From: Aeromicrobium panaciterrae
Lineage (GTDB): Bacteria; Actinomycetota; Actinomycetes; Propionibacteriales; Nocardioidaceae
Direction: 5' to 3'
Assembly: GCF_031457275.1 (NCBI RefSeq)
Contig: NZ_JAVDWH010000001.1
Span: 2,542,001-2,606,000, forward strand
Length of the DNA stretch: 64,000 nucleotides
Below the pieces are notes generated by a model, which was not told the DNA's origin, made no database searches, and saw only the letters and a list, made by a program, of their open reading frames with translations. A program made the translations under genes and the position numbers. Position 1 is the stretch's first letter, and each line of letters opens with the position of its first letter. Of this stretch, positions 45,852 to 56,125 are shown in pieces.

Positions 45852-46471
45852 CAGACACCTGCTCCGGCTTCAGCCTTGGCTTTCGCCTCGGCAATGCCTT
45901 CCTTGCCGGCACGAAGCAGAGCCGCCGGGGCGACCTGCTCGACCGTGAGGCCACGACGCGCGGCAACCATCTCCGGCGATTCGAGCAGCTTGAGTGCTGC
46001 CACGGTCGCGTGAACGATGTTGATCGCGTTCGAGGAACCCAGCGACTTCGACAGAACGTCGTGGATGCCCGCAGCTTCGAGCACTGCACGCACCGGGCCA
46101 CCGGCGATGACGCCGGTACCGGGCGATGCGGGACGCAGGAAGACGACGCCAGCCGCCTTCTCGCCCTGCACCGGGTGGGGGATGGTGCCCTGGATGCGCG
46201 GAACGCGGAAGAAGGACTTCTTGGCCTCTTCGACGCCCTTGGCGATCGCGGTGGGAACTTCCTTGGCCTTGCCGTAGCCGACGCCGACCTGTCCGTCGCC
46301 GTCGCCGACGATCACGAGAGCGGTGAAGCTGAAGCGACGACCACCCTTGACGACCTTGGCGACACGGTTGATCGTGACGACTTTTTCGATGTACTGGGAC
46401 TTCTCGGCGCCGCGCTCATTGCCGCGACCCCGTCCGCCCGCTCCGCCTCCGCGGCGCTGTTGGGTGCTCAT
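45851..46471 (-). CDS. rpsE: Ribosomal protein S5
   Basis: A 206-residue 30S fidelity protein. The double-stranded RNA-binding N-domain has [20 protein letters not shown] and [20 protein letters not shown]; the C-domain has [20 protein letters not shown] and [18 protein letters not shown]. About 25 Gly/Arg-rich residues extend the N-terminus. Overlaps the rplR stop by one base. Confidence 0.98.
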   Translation of the reverse strand: MSTQQRRGGGAGGRGRGNERGAEKSQYIEKVVTINRVAKVVKGGRRFSFTALVIVGDGDGQVGVGYGKAKEVPTAIAKGVEEAKKSFFRVPRIQGTIPHPVQGEKAAGVVFLRPASPGTGVIAGGPVRAVLEAAGIHDVLSKSLGSSNAINIVHATVAALKLLESPEMVAARRGLTVEQVAPAALLRAGKEGIAEAKAKAEAGAGV

Positions 46472-46854
46472 CAGAACTCCAGTCCTGCTTCACGGGCGCC
46501 GTCGGCGAGTGCCGCGACGCGTCCTGCGTACTTGTTGCCAGCGCGGTCGAAGACGACGGTCGAGATGCCGGCCTTCTTGGCGCGGTCCGCTACGAGCTCA
46601 CCGACGCGCTTGGCCTTGGCCGACTTGTCGCCAGCCAGTCCACGCAGATCAGCTTCCATCGTCGATGCGGAGACCAGGGTGCGGCCTTCGAGGTCGTTGA
46701 CGACCTGAGCGACGATGTGCTTGCTCGAGCGCGTGACGACGAGACGCGGCCGGTCAGCCGAGCCTTCGATCTTCTTGCGTCCGCGCACCTGACGACGCAG
46801 ACGCGACGCAGTGCGAGGCGCTGTGTGCTTGGCGTGCTTGATCGAGATTGCCAT
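46471..46854 (-). CDS. rplR: Ribosomal protein L18
   Basis: A 127-residue 5S rRNA-binding protein. [40 protein letters not shown] and [20 protein letters not shown] are canonical. Starts immediately after the rplF stop. Confidence 0.98.
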   Translation of the reverse strand: MAISIKHAKHTAPRTASRLRRQVRGRKKIEGSADRPRLVVTRSSKHIVAQVVNDLEGRTLVSASTMEADLRGLAGDKSAKAKRVGELVADRAKKAGISTVVFDRAGNKYAGRVAALADGAREAGLEF

Positions 46855-47397
46855 TTACTTACCGGCCTTTCCGACCTTGCGACGAACGTGCTCGCCGGCG
46901 TAGCGCACGCCCTTGCCCTTGTAAGGCTCAGGCTTGCGGATCTTGCGGATGTTGGCTGCGACTTCACCGACGGCCTGCTTGTCGATGCCGTGCACGGCAA
47001 ACTTGGTGGGTGACTCGACCGAGAACGTGATGCCCTCGGGAGCCTGGACCGGGACCGGGTGGCTGAAGCCGAGCGCGAACTCGAGTGCAGCCGGGCCCTT
47101 GGCCTGGACGCGGTAACCAACGCCGACGATTTCGAGCTTCTTCTCGTAACCTTCGGTGACGCCGATGACCATGTTGCTGATCAGCGTGCGGGAGAGGCCG
47201 TGAAGAGCCTTGCTCTTGCGCTCGTCGTTGGGACGCTCGACTGCGAGCGTGCCGTCATCGTCCTTGCGAACGGTGATCGGCTCGGCCACGGTGTGCGCGA
47301 GCTCGCCCTTGGGGCCCTTGACGCGAACGTCCTGGCCTTCGATCGTCACTTCGACACCCATAGGTACGGCGACGGGCATCTTGCCGATGCGTGACAT
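46855..47397 (-). CDS. rplF: Ribosomal protein L6
   Basis: A 180-residue protein near the factor-binding site. [52 protein letters not shown] and the end [20 protein letters not shown] identify it. Confidence 0.98.
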   Translation of the reverse strand: MSRIGKMPVAVPMGVEVTIEGQDVRVKGPKGELAHTVAEPITVRKDDDGTLAVERPNDERKSKALHGLSRTLISNMVIGVTEGYEKKLEIVGVGYRVQAKGPAALEFALGFSHPVPVQAPEGITFSVESPTKFAVHGIDKQAVGEVAANIRKIRKPEPYKGKGVRYAGEHVRRKVGKAGK

Positions 47398-47410
47398 GTC
47401 GTACCTCCCT

Positions 47411-47818
47411 TTACCAGACGTAGGCGAGGACTTCTCCGCCTACGCCCTTCTGGTTTGCCTGACGATCCGTGAGGAGGCCCTGGCTGGTGGAAATGATGGC
47501 GACGCCGAGTCCGCCGAGCACCTTGGGCAGGCCAGTGGACTTCGCGTAGACGCGGAGGCCGGGCTTGCTGATGCGGCGGATGCCAGCGATCGAACGCTCG
47601 CGATGAGGTCCGTACTTGAGGGTGATCGTGAGCGACTTGCTCACCTCTCCCTCCTTGGGCTCAGTCACGTCGATCGAGGTGATGTAGCCCTCCTGCTTCA
47701 GGATCTCGGCGACGCCGGCCTTCAGCTTGGAGTACGGCATGCTCACGCTGTCGTGGTATGCCTGATTGCCGTTGCGGACACGCGTCAGCATGTCGGCGAT
47801 CGGATCGGTCATTGTCAT
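47411..47818 (-). CDS. rpsH: Ribosomal protein S8
   Basis: A 135-residue 16S-binding assembly protein. [20 protein letters not shown], the end [10 protein letters not shown] and the [14 protein letters not shown] signature are canonical. ATG 47818 rather than 47812 matches homologs. The 67-base gap to rpsN shows no feature. Confidence 0.97.
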   Translation of the reverse strand: MTMTDPIADMLTRVRNGNQAYHDSVSMPYSKLKAGVAEILKQEGYITSIDVTEPKEGEVSKSLTITLKYGPHRERSIAGIRRISKPGLRVYAKSTGLPKVLGGLGVAIISTSQGLLTDRQANQKGVGGEVLAYVW

Positions 47819-47885
47819 AGTTCAGGTGTTCCATTCCTGCCCCGGTTTCCTCAACGGACCTGTGGCGTTCAGTGGGTTTAGGTGA

Positions 47886-48071
47886 TTACCAGGAGCTCTT
47901 GGTGATGCCGGGCAGCTCGCCGCGGTGTGCCATCTCGCGAAGGCAGATGCGGCAGAGGCCGAACTTCTTGTAGACCGAGCGCGGGCGTCCACAACGCTGG
48001 CAGCGGGTGTAACCGCGGACAGCGAACTTGGGCTTGCGAGCGGCCTTGACCTTCAGTCCAGTCTTCGCCAT
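47886..48071 (-). CDS. rpsN: Ribosomal protein S14, type Z
   Basis: A 61-residue zinc-binding S14. The zinc ribbon is [20 protein letters not shown] (about 24-43), and the end [11 protein letters not shown] is canonical. ATG 48071 ([16 protein letters not shown]) lies one base after the rplE stop; the longer upstream reading is not conserved. A zinc-free paralog elsewhere would be expected for zinc starvation but is not here. Confidence 0.97.
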   Translation of the reverse strand: MAKTGLKVKAARKPKFAVRGYTRCQRCGRPRSVYKKFGLCRICLREMAHRGELPGITKSSW

Positions 48072-48072
48072 G

Positions 48073-48636
48073 TCAGTTCTCCTTGTAAGGGAACCCGAGC
48101 AGCTTGAGCAGCGCGCGTCCCTCGTCGTCGTTGGTCGCCGTGGTGACGATCGTGATGTCCATTCCACGCGAGCGGTCGATCTTGTCCTGATCGATCTCGT
48201 GGAACATGACCTGCTCGGTCAGACCGAACGTGTAGTTGCCACGACCGTCAAACTGCTTGGGCGAAAGCCCACGGAAGTCGCGGATACGAGGAAGTGCGAG
48301 CGTCAGCAGACGATCGAGGAACTCCCACATACGGTCGCCGCGCAGTGTGACGTGCGCACCGATCGGCATACCTTCACGCAGTTTGAACTGCGCGATGGAC
48401 TTGCGAGCCTTGGTGACCTGCGGCTTCTGGCCCGTGATGGCGGTCAGGTCCTTGATGGCACCTTCGATGAGCTTGCCGTCGCGAGCAGCCTCGCCGACGC
48501 CCATGTTGACGACGATCTTGGTGAGGCCTGGAACCTGCATGACGTTGGCGTAGTTGAACTCCTCGCGGAGGGCCGGAAGGATCTCTTCGCGGTAACGCGC
48601 CTTGAGGCGGGGTGCTGTAGTAGCGGTGTCAGCCAT
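48073..48636 (-). CDS. rplE: Ribosomal protein L5
   Basis: A 187-residue 5S rRNA-binding protein. [57 protein letters not shown] and [20 protein letters not shown] are canonical. ATG 48636 gives the family start [15 protein letters not shown]. It starts one base after the rplX stop. Confidence 0.98.
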   Translation of the reverse strand: MADTATTAPRLKARYREEILPALREEFNYANVMQVPGLTKIVVNMGVGEAARDGKLIEGAIKDLTAITGQKPQVTKARKSIAQFKLREGMPIGAHVTLRGDRMWEFLDRLLTLALPRIRDFRGLSPKQFDGRGNYTFGLTEQVMFHEIDQDKIDRSRGMDITIVTTATNDDEGRALLKLLGFPYKEN

Positions 48637-48637
48637 T

Positions 48638-49015
48638 TCAGATCTCCTTTCCGGTCTTCTTGGCGATACGCACGCTGCGGTGCGCGGAGTAGGTGGAACC
48701 GTCGGGACGGGACTTGGTGACCTCGTCGCGGCGGAAGCCGATGCGAGTAGTGGTCTTGCCACCCTTGCCATCGACGAGCAGCATCACATTGGAGATGTGA
48801 ATCGGGGCCTCGCTGGTGATGATGCCTCCCGTGCTTCCGCCACCGGCCTGTCCAGCCTTGGTGTGACGCTTCACGCGGTTGACGCCTTCGACGATGATGC
48901 GGTTCTGCTCGCTGATCACTTCGATCACCGAACCAGTCACACCCTTGTCCTTGCCAGCGATGACCTTGACCTGGTCACCCTTTTTGATGCTGATGGAACC
49001 TGCGTTGCGGGCCAT
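48638..49015 (-). CDS. rplX: Ribosomal protein L24
   Basis: A 125-residue assembly initiator with a KOW motif: [20 protein letters not shown] (about 10-29), then [20 protein letters not shown] and [23 protein letters not shown] 49015 begins [14 protein letters not shown]. It starts one base after the rplN stop. Confidence 0.97.
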   Translation of the reverse strand: MARNAGSISIKKGDQVKVIAGKDKGVTGSVIEVISEQNRIIVEGVNRVKRHTKAGQAGGGSTGGIITSEAPIHISNVMLLVDGKGGKTTTRIGFRRDEVTKSRPDGSTYSAHRSVRIAKKTGKEI

Positions 49016-49016
49016 C

Positions 49017-49385
49017 TCAGAGCACCTCCGGTGCGAGAGAAATGATGCGCATGAACTTCTTGTCGCGAAGCTCGCGCCCAACGGGACCGAAGATGCGCGT
49101 ACCGCGCGGGTCGCCATCGGCCTTGAGAATGACTGCTGCGTTCTCGTCGAACTTGATGTACGAACCATCCGGACGACGGCGCTCCTTGACGGTGCGCACG
49201 ACAACAGCCTTGACGACCTCACCCTTCTTGACGTTTCCGCCGGGGATTGCGTCCTTGACAGTGGCGACGATGGTGTCACCGATGCCGGCATAGCGCCGAC
49301 CCGAGCCACCGAGCACACGGATGCAAAGGATTTCCTTGGCACCGGTGTTGTCGGCGACCTTGAGTCGCGACTCTTGCTGAATCAT
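49017..49385 (-). CDS. rplN: Ribosomal protein L14
   Basis: A 122-residue large-subunit interface protein. [40 protein letters not shown] and [20 protein letters not shown] are canonical. It starts 10 bases after the rpsQ stop, with GGAGACGAC upstream. Confidence 0.98.
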   Translation of the reverse strand: MIQQESRLKVADNTGAKEILCIRVLGGSGRRYAGIGDTIVATVKDAIPGGNVKKGEVVKAVVVRTVKERRRPDGSYIKFDENAAVILKADGDPRGTRIFGPVGRELRDKKFMRIISLAPEVL

Positions 49386-49395
49386 CTGTCGTCTC

Positions 49396-49683
49396 CTACT
49401 TGGCCTTCTCGAGGATCTCGACGATGCGCCAACGCTTGGTGGCGGACAGCGGACGAGTCTCCATGATGAGAACCCGGTCGCCGATGCCAGCGTCATTCGC
49501 TTCGTCGTGAGCCTTGAGCTTGATGTTGCGACGCAGAACCTTGCCGTAGAGCGCGTGCTTGACGCGTTCTTCGACGTTGACCACGACGGTCTTGTCCATC
49601 TTGTCGCTGACGACAAGTCCCTCGCGGGTCTTGCGCGCGGTGCGGTCGGTCACTGCTTCGTCCTTCGTCTTCTTGTCATTCAT
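49396..49683 (-). CDS. rpsQ: Ribosomal protein S17
   Basis: A 95-residue 16S-binding protein. [34 protein letters not shown] and [20 protein letters not shown] identify it. ATG 49683 overlaps the rpmC stop (ATGA). Confidence 0.97.
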   Translation of the reverse strand: MNDKKTKDEAVTDRTARKTREGLVVSDKMDKTVVVNVEERVKHALYGKVLRRNIKLKAHDEANDAGIGDRVLIMETRPLSATKRWRIVEILEKAK

Positions 49684-49916
49684 GCCTTGGCCACCTCATC
49701 CGATACAGACTCGACGATGCCGAGCTCGCGCTCACGCATGACGGTGTAGATCCGTGCGATGTCCTTGCGCACTGCCCGAAGTCGGGCGGTGTTGTCGAGC
49801 TGTCCGGTTGCGTTCTGGAAACGCAGGTTGAACAGTTCTTCCTTGGCTTCTGCAAGCTTGAGCGCCAGGTCCTCGGCGCCAACCGTGCGCAGCTCTGCGG
49901 CTGTCGACTGCGGCAT
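49680..49916 (-). CDS. rpmC: Ribosomal protein L29
   Basis: A 78-residue helical-hairpin protein at the exit tunnel. [40 protein letters not shown] and [16 protein letters not shown] are canonical. ATG 49916 shares a base with the rplP stop (TGATG); GTG 49919 is a possible alternative. Confidence 0.97.
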   Translation of the reverse strand: MPQSTAAELRTVGAEDLALKLAEAKEELFNLRFQNATGQLDNTARLRAVRKDIARIYTVMRERELGIVESVSDEVAKA

Positions 49917-50335
49917 CACAGCTCACCTGTCTCTCGGGTGATGAAGCGTGCCTTCATGGGCAGCTTGTGGATCGCGCGGCGCATGGCCTCGCGTGCGGTG
50001 CCTTCGTCGACGCCGGACAGTTCGAACATGACGCGTCCGGGCTTGACGTTGGCGACCCACCACTCAGGCGAACCCTTACCGGAACCCATGCGGGTCTCGG
50101 CAGGCTTCTTGGTGAGCGGACGGTCCGGGTAGATGTTGATCCAGACCTTTCCGCCACGCTTGATGTGGCGCGTCATGGCGATACGAGCGGACTCGATCTG
50201 ACGGTTGGTCACGTATGCAGGCGTAAGCGCCTGAATGCCGTAGTCACCGAACGCCAGCGTGGTGCCGCCCTTGGCTGCACCGCGACGGGTGGGGTGGTGC
50301 TGCTTGCGGTACTTGACCCTACGTGGCATCAACAT
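49916..50335 (-). CDS. rplP: Ribosomal protein L16
   Basis: A 139-residue A-site-region protein. [40 protein letters not shown] and [20 protein letters not shown] are canonical. ATG 50335 shares a base with the rpsC stop. Confidence 0.98.
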   Translation of the reverse strand: MLMPRRVKYRKQHHPTRRGAAKGGTTLAFGDYGIQALTPAYVTNRQIESARIAMTRHIKRGGKVWINIYPDRPLTKKPAETRMGSGKGSPEWWVANVKPGRVMFELSGVDEGTAREAMRRAIHKLPMKARFITRETGEL

Positions 50336-51159
50336 CAGGAAGCCTCCCCTGCGGGTGCGGCTGCCACTGCTTCGGCCGGAGCTTCGGCAGGTGCGGCGGT
50401 CTCGGCTGCCGGAGCGGCCGCGTCATCACGTGCGGGGCGACGCGGGGCGCCAGCGCCACCACGTGCCGGGGGACGGCGGTTGGAGCCGGGTGCAGCCGCA
50501 CGCTTGGCCGCTTCGGCCTCGCGCTCGGCGCGGGTGCCCGCAACCTCGCCCTTGTAGATCCAGACCTTGACGCCAATGCGACCGAAAGTCGTCTTGGCCT
50601 CGTAGAAGCCGTAGTCGACGTCAGCGCGGAGCGTGTGCAGTGGCACGCGGCCTTCGCGGTAGAACTCCGAGCGGCTCATCTCGGCGCCACCGAGGCGGCC
50701 CGAGCACTGGATACGGATGCCCTTGGCACCGCTGCGCATCGTGGTCTGCATCGCCTTGCGCATGGCACGACGGAACTGGACACGACCCGAGAGCTGCTCG
50801 GCAACACCCTGGGCAACAAGCTGAGCGTCCATCTCGGGGTTCTTGACCTCGAGGATGTTCAGCTGAACCTGCTTGCCCGTGAGCTTCTCGAGGTCGCCGC
50901 GGATGCGGTCAGCCTCGGCGCCACGGCGGCCGATGACAATGCCAGGACGAGCAGTGTGGATGTCGACACGTACGCGGTCACGCGTGCGCTCGATCTCGAC
51001 ACGGCTGATGCCAGCGCGGTCCATGCCCTTGGTGAGCATCTTGCGGATCTGCACGTCTTCACCGACGTAGCTCTTGTAGAGCTTGTCGGCGTACCAACGG
51101 CTCTTGTGATCCGTCGAGATGCCCAGTCGGAAACCGTGCGGGTTGATTTTCTGTCCCAC
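50335..51159 (-). CDS. rpsC: Ribosomal protein S3 with Ala/Pro-rich tail
   Basis: A 274-residue mRNA-entry protein. [20 protein letters not shown], the KH-domain [18 protein letters not shown] and [20 protein letters not shown] are canonical. After [10 protein letters not shown] (about 210) some 60 residues form a low-complexity Arg/Pro then Ala/Glu/Pro tail, longer than in E. coli. GTG 51159 overlaps the rplV stop by one base. Confidence 0.97.
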   Translation of the reverse strand: MGQKINPHGFRLGISTDHKSRWYADKLYKSYVGEDVQIRKMLTKGMDRAGISRVEIERTRDRVRVDIHTARPGIVIGRRGAEADRIRGDLEKLTGKQVQLNILEVKNPEMDAQLVAQGVAEQLSGRVQFRRAMRKAMQTTMRSGAKGIRIQCSGRLGGAEMSRSEFYREGRVPLHTLRADVDYGFYEAKTTFGRIGVKVWIYKGEVAGTRAEREAEAAKRAAAPGSNRRPPARGGAGAPRRPARDDAAAPAAETAAPAEAPAEAVAAAPAGEAS

Positions 51160-51617
51160 TATCGGGCCCCGCCCTTCTTCTTGGAGTTCTTGATGTTGGC
51201 CGCTTCGCGCTTGGCAGCAACGAGCTCTGCCGGCTGAACGACCACGGTCAGGTGGCTGCTGCGCTTGAGGATGCGGTTGGCCGCACCCTTGGCGCGCGGA
51301 CGCCAACGCTTCATCGTCGGGCCCTCGTCCACGTGGACGACGGTGATGACGAGCTGCGAGCGGTCGAGACCTTCAGTGGTCTCGGCGTTGGCAGCGGCGC
51401 TGTCGACGAGCTTGTAGAAGTTCTCGGCAACGGCCTGCGGTGCGAACTGCAGGATCGCCAGAGCGTTGTCTACGGACTCGCCACGGATCAGGTCGCCAAC
51501 ACGGCGCGACTTCTGCGCGGTGACGCGCACGAAACGTGCCACGGCGAACGAGCCGGGCTCGTCGCCGAGCAGGCGCTCGCGGCGCGCGCTCACGCTTTCA
51601 CGGGTAGCTGCACTCAT
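51159..51617 (-). CDS. rplV: Ribosomal protein L22
   Basis: A 152-residue tunnel-wall protein. [20 protein letters not shown], the tunnel loop region [20 protein letters not shown] and SHLTVVV are canonical. About 25 residues ([20 protein letters not shown]) extend the N-terminus. ATG 51617 overlaps the rpsS stop (ATGA). Confidence 0.97.
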   Translation of the reverse strand: MSAATRESVSARRERLLGDEPGSFAVARFVRVTAQKSRRVGDLIRGESVDNALAILQFAPQAVAENFYKLVDSAAANAETTEGLDRSQLVITVVHVDEGPTMKRWRPRAKGAANRILKRSSHLTVVVQPAELVAAKREAANIKNSKKKGGAR

Positions 51618-51895
51618 CGCCTCTTCGCCTTCCGATCGTCCTTCTCGTGACCGCGGAACGTACGGGTCGGGGCGAATTCGCCCAGCTTGTGACCCACCAT
51701 CGAGTCCGTGACGAACACGGGTACGTGCTTGCGGCCGTCGTGCACGGCGATCGTGTGTCCAATGAAGGACGGCAGGATCATCGAGCGGCGCGACCAGGTC
51801 TTGATCACGTTGTGGGTCTCGGCAGCGTTCTGCGCGTCGACCTTCTTCTCGAGGTGCCCGTCAACGAACGGGCCCTTCTTCAAACTGCGTGGCAT
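51614..51895 (-). CDS. rpsS: Ribosomal protein S19
   Basis: A 93-residue head protein. [40 protein letters not shown] and [20 protein letters not shown] are canonical. ATG 51895 is 17 bases after the rplB stop. Confidence 0.98.
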   Translation of the reverse strand: MPRSLKKGPFVDGHLEKKVDAQNAAETHNVIKTWSRRSMILPSFIGHTIAVHDGRKHVPVFVTDSMVGHKLGEFAPTRTFRGHEKDDRKAKRR

Positions 51896-51912
51896 CTGTA
51901 AACCAATCCTTC

Positions 51913-52740
51913 TCAGCGGCCGGACTTGCGGCGGCGGACGATTTGCGAGTCGCTGGCCTTGCGCTTGCGCGTACGGCCTTCCGGCTTGCCCCACGGGGAG
52001 ACGGGGTGACGTCCACCGGACGTCTTGCCCTCACCACCACCGTGCGGGTGATCGACCGGGTTCATGGCGACACCGCGGACGGTCGGGCGCTTGCCCTTCC
52101 AGCGGTTACGGCCAGCCTTGCCCCAGTTGATGTTGGACTGCTCGGCGTTGCCGACCTCACCGATCGAGGCGCGGCAGCGAACGTCGACGTAGCGCATCTC
52201 GCCGGAAGGCAGACGCAACTGCGCCTTGGCGCCTTCCTTGGCGACGAGCTGAACCTTCACACCGGCGGAGCGACCCATCTTGGCGCCACCGCCCGGACGC
52301 AGCTCCACATTGTGGATCAGCGTTCCGACCGGGATGTTGCGCAGCGGAAGGTTGTTGCCGGGCTTGATGTCGGCGCCAACACCGGACTCGACGGCCATGC
52401 CCTGCTTGAGGCCCTCGGGAGCAACGATGTAGCGCTTCTCGCCATCGGCGTAGTGCAGCAGCGCGATGCGAGCGGTGCGGTTGGGGTCGTACTCAATGTG
52501 AGCGACCTTGGCCGGCACGCCGTCCTTGTCATAGCGACGGAAGTCGATGATGCGGTAAGCGCGCTTGTGACCGCCACCCTGGTGACGCGTGGTGATGCGT
52601 CCCTGGTTGTTGCGGCCGCCCTTCTTGGGCAGCGGCTCCGTCAGCGACTTCTCAGAAGTCGTGCGGGTGATCTCGGCGAAGTCGGCGACGCTCGAGCCAC
52701 GACGGCCCGGCGTTGTCGGCTTGTACTTGCGAATAGCCAT
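51913..52740 (-). CDS. rplB: Ribosomal protein L2
   Basis: A 275-residue peptidyl-transferase-region protein. [40 protein letters not shown], the functional His in [20 protein letters not shown] and the end [14 protein letters not shown] are canonical. Confidence 0.98.
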   Translation of the reverse strand: MAIRKYKPTTPGRRGSSVADFAEITRTTSEKSLTEPLPKKGGRNNQGRITTRHQGGGHKRAYRIIDFRRYDKDGVPAKVAHIEYDPNRTARIALLHYADGEKRYIVAPEGLKQGMAVESGVGADIKPGNNLPLRNIPVGTLIHNVELRPGGGAKMGRSAGVKVQLVAKEGAKAQLRLPSGEMRYVDVRCRASIGEVGNAEQSNINWGKAGRNRWKGKRPTVRGVAMNPVDHPHGGGEGKTSGGRHPVSPWGKPEGRTRKRKASDSQIVRRRKSGR

Positions 52741-52753
52741 ATGTCCTCAGTCC

Positions 52754-53059
52754 TCAGGCGCTCGGCGTCGAGAAGATGTCGATGCTCTGACCGGCGGCCA
52801 CGCTCACGATTGCTCGCTTGGTGTCCTTGCGCTTGCCAAGGCCCGTCTTGGTACGACGGGTCTTGCCCTTGCGGTTGAGCGTGTTAACAGCGGTGACCTT
52901 GACGCCGAAGATCTTCTCAACGGCGATCTTGATCTCGGTCTTGTTGGCATCCGGGTGCACCACGAAGGTGTACTTGTTGTCGTCGAGCAGGCCGTAGCTC
53001 TTCTCGCTGACAACCGGAGCGATCAGGATGTCGCGGTGGTCCTTGTGGATCGTGCTCAC
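52754..53059 (-). CDS. rplW: Ribosomal protein L23
   Basis: A 101-residue exit-site protein that docks trigger factor and [43 protein letters not shown] and [20 protein letters not shown] are canonical. Start GTG 53059 overlaps the rplD stop (GTGA). Confidence 0.98.
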   Translation of the reverse strand: MSTIHKDHRDILIAPVVSEKSYGLLDDNKYTFVVHPDANKTEIKIAVEKIFGVKVTAVNTLNRKGKTRRTKTGLGKRKDTKRAIVSVAAGQSIDIFSTPSA

Positions 53060-53967
53060 TTGTCGTCTCCAGTCTTCTTCGCAGGAGCCTTCTTAGCGGG
53101 CGCCTTCTTGGCTGCAGGTGCCTTCTTGGCGGCAGCCTTGGCAGGAGCAGCCTTCTTGGCAGCTGCCTTGGCCGGAGCCTTCTTGGCCGGAGTTTCAGCA
53201 GCAGCCTTCTTGGCAGCAGGCGCCTTCTTGGCGGCCGGTGCAGCCTCGGTCTCGACGGCCTTCGCCGGCGCGGCCTTCTTGGCAGGTGCCTTCTTCGCAG
53301 GAGCCTTGGCGGCCGGCTTGGTGTCCGGGTCCGTTGCGGCCTTGCTCAGCGCGATCGTCTTGGCACCCTCGGCGGAACGAGCCGCCACGAATGCGTCGAA
53401 CGCAGCCTGCGTGAAGACGATGTCGTCACTCAGCAGGACGTCGTACGTGTTGAGCTGGTCGAACGACAGGATGACCGTGTCGGTGACGTTGCGCAGGCTC
53501 AGCTCGGTGACGCTGTCGTTGCGGTCAACGACCACAAGGATGCGCGTACGAGTCGTGAGACCAGCAAGCGTTGCGATGGCGGACTTGGTCGACGGCTTGT
53601 CACCCTCGACGAAGCTGTCGATGACGTGCAGACGGCCAGTGCGTGCCCGGTCGGAGAGGGCACCGCGCAGGGCGGCAGCCTTCATCTTCTTGGGGGTGCG
53701 CTGTTCGTAGTCACGCGGCTTGGGGCCGTGGACGATGCCACCACCGTTGTACTGAGGTGCGCGGATCGAGCCCTGACGAGCGCGACCTGTGCCCTTCTGG
53801 CGGTAAGGCTTCTTGCCACCACCGGACACCTCGCCACGCGACTTGGTGCTGTGCGTTCCCTGGCGGGCAGCAGCCAGCTGGGCAACGACGACCTGGTGGA
53901 TCAGCGGGATGTTGGTCTGTACGTCGAAGATGTCGACGGGCAGCTGAGCATCAATGGTCTTTGCCAT
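53056..53967 (-). CDS. rplD: Ribosomal protein L4 with long histone-H1-like tail
   Basis: A 303-residue protein. Residues 1-215 are ordinary L4: [60 protein letters not shown] in the tunnel loop, and [17 protein letters not shown]. Residues about 219-303 add an 85-residue tail of [11 protein letters not shown] repeats with about 25 lysines, resembling eukaryotic H1 or mycobacterial HupB tails. Typical L4 is about 205-220 residues. The reading frame is continuous and rplW follows by GTGA overlap, so the tail is genuinely encoded. Its role is unknown. Confidence 0.96.
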   Translation of the reverse strand: MAKTIDAQLPVDIFDVQTNIPLIHQVVVAQLAAARQGTHSTKSRGEVSGGGKKPYRQKGTGRARQGSIRAPQYNGGGIVHGPKPRDYEQRTPKKMKAAALRGALSDRARTGRLHVIDSFVEGDKPSTKSAIATLAGLTTRTRILVVVDRNDSVTELSLRNVTDTVILSFDQLNTYDVLLSDDIVFTQAAFDAFVAARSAEGAKTIALSKAATDPDTKPAAKAPAKKAPAKKAAPAKAVETEAAPAAKKAPAAKKAAAETPAKKAPAKAAAKKAAPAKAAAKKAPAAKKAPAKKAPAKKTGDDK

Positions 53968-53972
53968 GGTGT

Positions 53973-54629
53973 TCAGGCTCCCTTCACAGCGGAGCGGAGG
54001 ACGACGAGTGCGCCCTTGGGGCCGGGTACGGCGCCCTTGACGAGAATGACGCCCTTGGCAACGTCAACCGCGTGAACCGTGAGGTTCTGCGTGGTGACCT
54101 GCTCGGCGCCCATGTGACCGGCCATGCGCAGACCCTTGAAGACGCGACCCGGAGTGGCGCAGGCGCCAATCGAGCCGGGCTTGCGGTGGTTGCGGTGCGC
54201 GCCGTGCGAGGCGCCCACGCCGTGGAAGCCGTGACGCTTCATGACGCCGGCGAAGCCCTTGCCCTTGCTGGTCGCGGTGACATCGATGATGTCGCCAGCG
54301 GCGAAGATCTCCGGGGAGATCTCCTGGCCCAGCGTGTAGTCGGCGACGAGTTCCGTGCGGATCTCGACGATGTGGCGACGAGGCGTCACACCGGCCTTGG
54401 CGAAGTGGCCCGATACCGGCTTGTTGACCTTGCGGCCATCGATCTCACCGAAGCCGAGCTGAACGGCGGAGTAGCCGTCGGTCTCGCGCGTACGGATCTG
54501 CGTGACAACGTTGGTGTCAGCGGCGATCACAGTGACGGGAATGATCTTGTTGTCGGCGTCCCAAACCTGGGTCATGCCGATCTTGCGGCCGAGGAGGCCG
54601 CGTGCGGTGGCAGTGCTGCTGGTGCTCAT
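53973..54629 (-). CDS. rplC: Ribosomal protein L3
   Basis: A 218-residue early-assembly protein. [60 protein letters not shown] and [20 protein letters not shown] are canonical. ATG 54629 is 14 bases after the rpsJ stop. Confidence 0.98.
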   Translation of the reverse strand: MSTSSTATARGLLGRKIGMTQVWDADNKIIPVTVIAADTNVVTQIRTRETDGYSAVQLGFGEIDGRKVNKPVSGHFAKAGVTPRRHIVEIRTELVADYTLGQEISPEIFAAGDIIDVTATSKGKGFAGVMKRHGFHGVGASHGAHRNHRKPGSIGACATPGRVFKGLRMAGHMGAEQVTTQNLTVHAVDVAKGVILVKGAVPGPKGALVVLRSAVKGA

Positions 54630-54643
54630 GGTCGCTGGCCTCC

Positions 54644-54952
54644 TTAGAGCTTGATCTCGATGTCGACGCCGGCAGGCAGGTCGAGGCGCATGAGCGAGTC
54701 GACTGTCTTGGGCGTCGGGTCAATGATGTCGATGAGCCGCTTGTGCGTACGCATCTCAAAGTGCTCGCGGCTGTCCTTGTACTTGTGGGGCGAACGGATC
54801 ACACAGAACACGTTCTTTTCAGTGGGCAGTGGCACCGGTCCTGCGACCTTGGCACCCGTGCGCGTCACCGTGTCGACGATCTTGCGCGCCGAGGAGTCAA
54901 TGACCTCGTGGTCGTAGGCCTTGAGCCGGATACGGATTTTTTGTCCCGCCAT
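54644..54952 (-). CDS. rpsJ: Ribosomal protein S10
   Basis: A 102-residue 30S head protein that also binds NusB in antitermination. [40 protein letters not shown] and [20 protein letters not shown] are canonical. ATG 54952 is the family start; an in-frame ATG at 55021 would add 23 unconserved residues. First gene of the S10 operon; no str operon (rpsL, rpsG, fusA, tuf) precedes it in this window. Confidence 0.98.
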   Translation of the reverse strand: MAGQKIRIRLKAYDHEVIDSSARKIVDTVTRTGAKVAGPVPLPTEKNVFCVIRSPHKYKDSREHFEMRTHKRLIDIIDPTPKTVDSLMRLDLPAGVDIEIKL

Positions 54953-55275
54953 GCTCTCGCTCGTCCTTCTCTTCGTTCCGCTTCGCTTGGTCTCGCCTCG
55001 GGTTCGAGGGAGAAAACTCATCCTCCCGCCGACCCCCGAGGTCGGGCGTGTCGCGGGCGCTCTAGGCGCGTACGTCACACACTTCTCGAGTTAGGTGGTT
55101 GGACCCGCAGATACTGGTTAAACAACACCGTGCGGGACAAGCTCGATCTCAGGTTCGGCGCCGGCGTCATGATCGGCGTGAGAGCCGGACGGTCGGCGCC
55201 CCAGCGATCAAGCCGGAGCAACCGAACTATTCTGACAGACACGTCGCCGTAAAGACAAATCCGCCCCCGCTGGTG
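54953..55275 (-). other. Long untranslated leader and promoter region of the S10 operon
   Basis: A 323-base stretch without a convincing gene between rpsJ and the MerR-type gene. It holds a 6-bp hairpin (CCGACC-N5-GGTCGG, 55029-55045) and a candidate promoter at 55229-55258, implying a leader of about 270 bases. Pyrimidine/purine-biased sequence just before rpsJ is not conserved coding sequence. Confidence 0.6.
55229..55258 (-). promoter_or_regulatory. Candidate promoter of the S10 operon
   Basis: TTGTCT (55253-55258) and CAGAAT (55229-55234) on the minus strand are 18 bases apart. Both deviate from consensus, so this is a best guess in the leader region. Confidence 0.35.
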
Positions 55276-55956
55276 CTAGGAGCGGGTGATCGCTGCATTG
55301 GTCGCTCGTTCGAAGCCGCTGACGACGGCCTGCAATGTCAGGGCGCGCAAGCGCTGGATCGTGAGCTCAAGGCGCGCGGACTGTTCCTCTGTACGCGGGA
55401 CCGATCGATAGGGCTCGAGCACCTGGCGATTGAGGATGTCATTGAGGTCGTCACGCAAAGCCCGCATGTGCCGATCGATCGCCGCGCCTGCCTCGGTGAT
55501 GCCGTCGACGGGGATCTCGACATCGAGTAGCTCGACTCCCATTTCGAAGCCGGGAAGCGGCGAGTATGTACGACCGATTTGCTCGAGCACGCCGGTTTCG
55601 ACGAGCAGGGCAACTTCATCGGGGGTCAACTCCCGGCCCGCACGGCCATCGAGCTGCTGGCGATCGAGCACCTCAGGGCCGCTTGGTGACCACGAGGTGA
55701 GCACTGCTCGCTGGACGGCGATGTCCTCGACCGTCGCATCGTTGGGGATCCGGCTCATGGCCTTCTCAATGGCGGCCATCGTGAAGCCATGAGCCTGCAG
55801 CGCGCGAATCAGAGACAGACGAGCCGCGTGCTCCGCGCCGTAATAGGCGACCCGGCCACGCCGAGTCGGTGGGGGCAAAAGACCCAGGCTCGCGTAGTAG
55901 CGGGTCGTACGTACCGAGATGCCTGCGCTCTGGGCAAGTTCGTCGACGGTCTTCAT
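55276..55956 (-). CDS. MerR-family transcriptional regulator, divergent from mce operon
   Basis: A 226-residue regulator. The winged HTH occupies about 1-70: MKTVDELAQSAGISVRTTRY, then YASLGLLPPPTRRGRVAYYG and RLSLIRALQAHGFTMAAIEK. A helical middle follows, then a domain with LVETGVLEQIGRTYSPLPGF and a C-terminal helical bundle lacking metal-binding Cys pairs, so it should sense an organic ligand or protein. ATG 55956 is chosen; GTG 55986 is an alternative. Its promoter is embedded in palindromes shared with the mce promoter, so it probably regulates itself and mce. Confidence 0.87.
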   Translation of the reverse strand: MKTVDELAQSAGISVRTTRYYASLGLLPPPTRRGRVAYYGAEHAARLSLIRALQAHGFTMAAIEKAMSRIPNDATVEDIAVQRAVLTSWSPSGPEVLDRQQLDGRAGRELTPDEVALLVETGVLEQIGRTYSPLPGFEMGVELLDVEIPVDGITEAGAAIDRHMRALRDDLNDILNRQVLEPYRSVPRTEEQSARLELTIQRLRALTLQAVVSGFERATNAAITRS

Positions 55957-55990
55957 GTCGTCGATGGCATCGGAGAGGGCGGTCACAGCG

Positions 55991-56012
55991 GTGACAATAT
56001 TACTGTCACAGT
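55991..56012. promoter_or_regulatory. Operator candidate at the MerR-type gene promoter
   Basis: GTGACA-N7-TGTCAC (55991-56009) overlaps the perfect palindrome ACTGTCACAGT (56002-56012). A -10-like TAATAT for the regulator (56002-55997, minus strand) lies inside, so binding would control its own transcription. Confidence 0.6.
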
Positions 56013-56059
56013 GATCGCGCAATTCTTTCTGCAATCTGGGTGAAGTTCTGAAGAGACAA

Positions 56060-56077
56060 CCGTGACCCCGGTCACGG
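56060..56077. promoter_or_regulatory. Central palindrome in the MerR-mce spacer
   Basis: CCGTGACC-CC-GGTCACGG is a perfect 8-bp inverted repeat with a 2-base spacer, midway between the divergent genes. Its GTGAC/GTCAC cores match those of the site at 55991. Confidence 0.6.
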
Positions 56078-56094
56078 CGGCGTCGTTGAAGACC

Positions 56095-56125
56095 TTGACG
56101 ACGATGCCAGATTCACTGTTACAGT
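56095..56125 (+). promoter_or_regulatory. Promoter and operator of the yrbE-mce operon
   Basis: TTGACG (56095-56100) and TACAGT (56120-56125) are 19 bases apart, a plausible but long-spaced promoter. The palindrome ACTGTTACAGT (56115-56125) covers the -10 and differs from the site at 56002-56012 only in its central base. Confidence 0.6.

Noticed and set aside
53086-53310. Repeated DNA around GCCTTCTTGGC, looking like a repeat array
   Set aside because: The repeats are in frame and encode the PAKKA tail of L4; spacing is irregular and there are no CRISPR-type spacers or cas genes.
54953-55021. Upstream in-frame ATG extending rpsJ by 23 residues
   Set aside because: The extension (rich in Arg/Lys/Ser) is not part of S10 homologs, which begin at [10 protein letters not shown].
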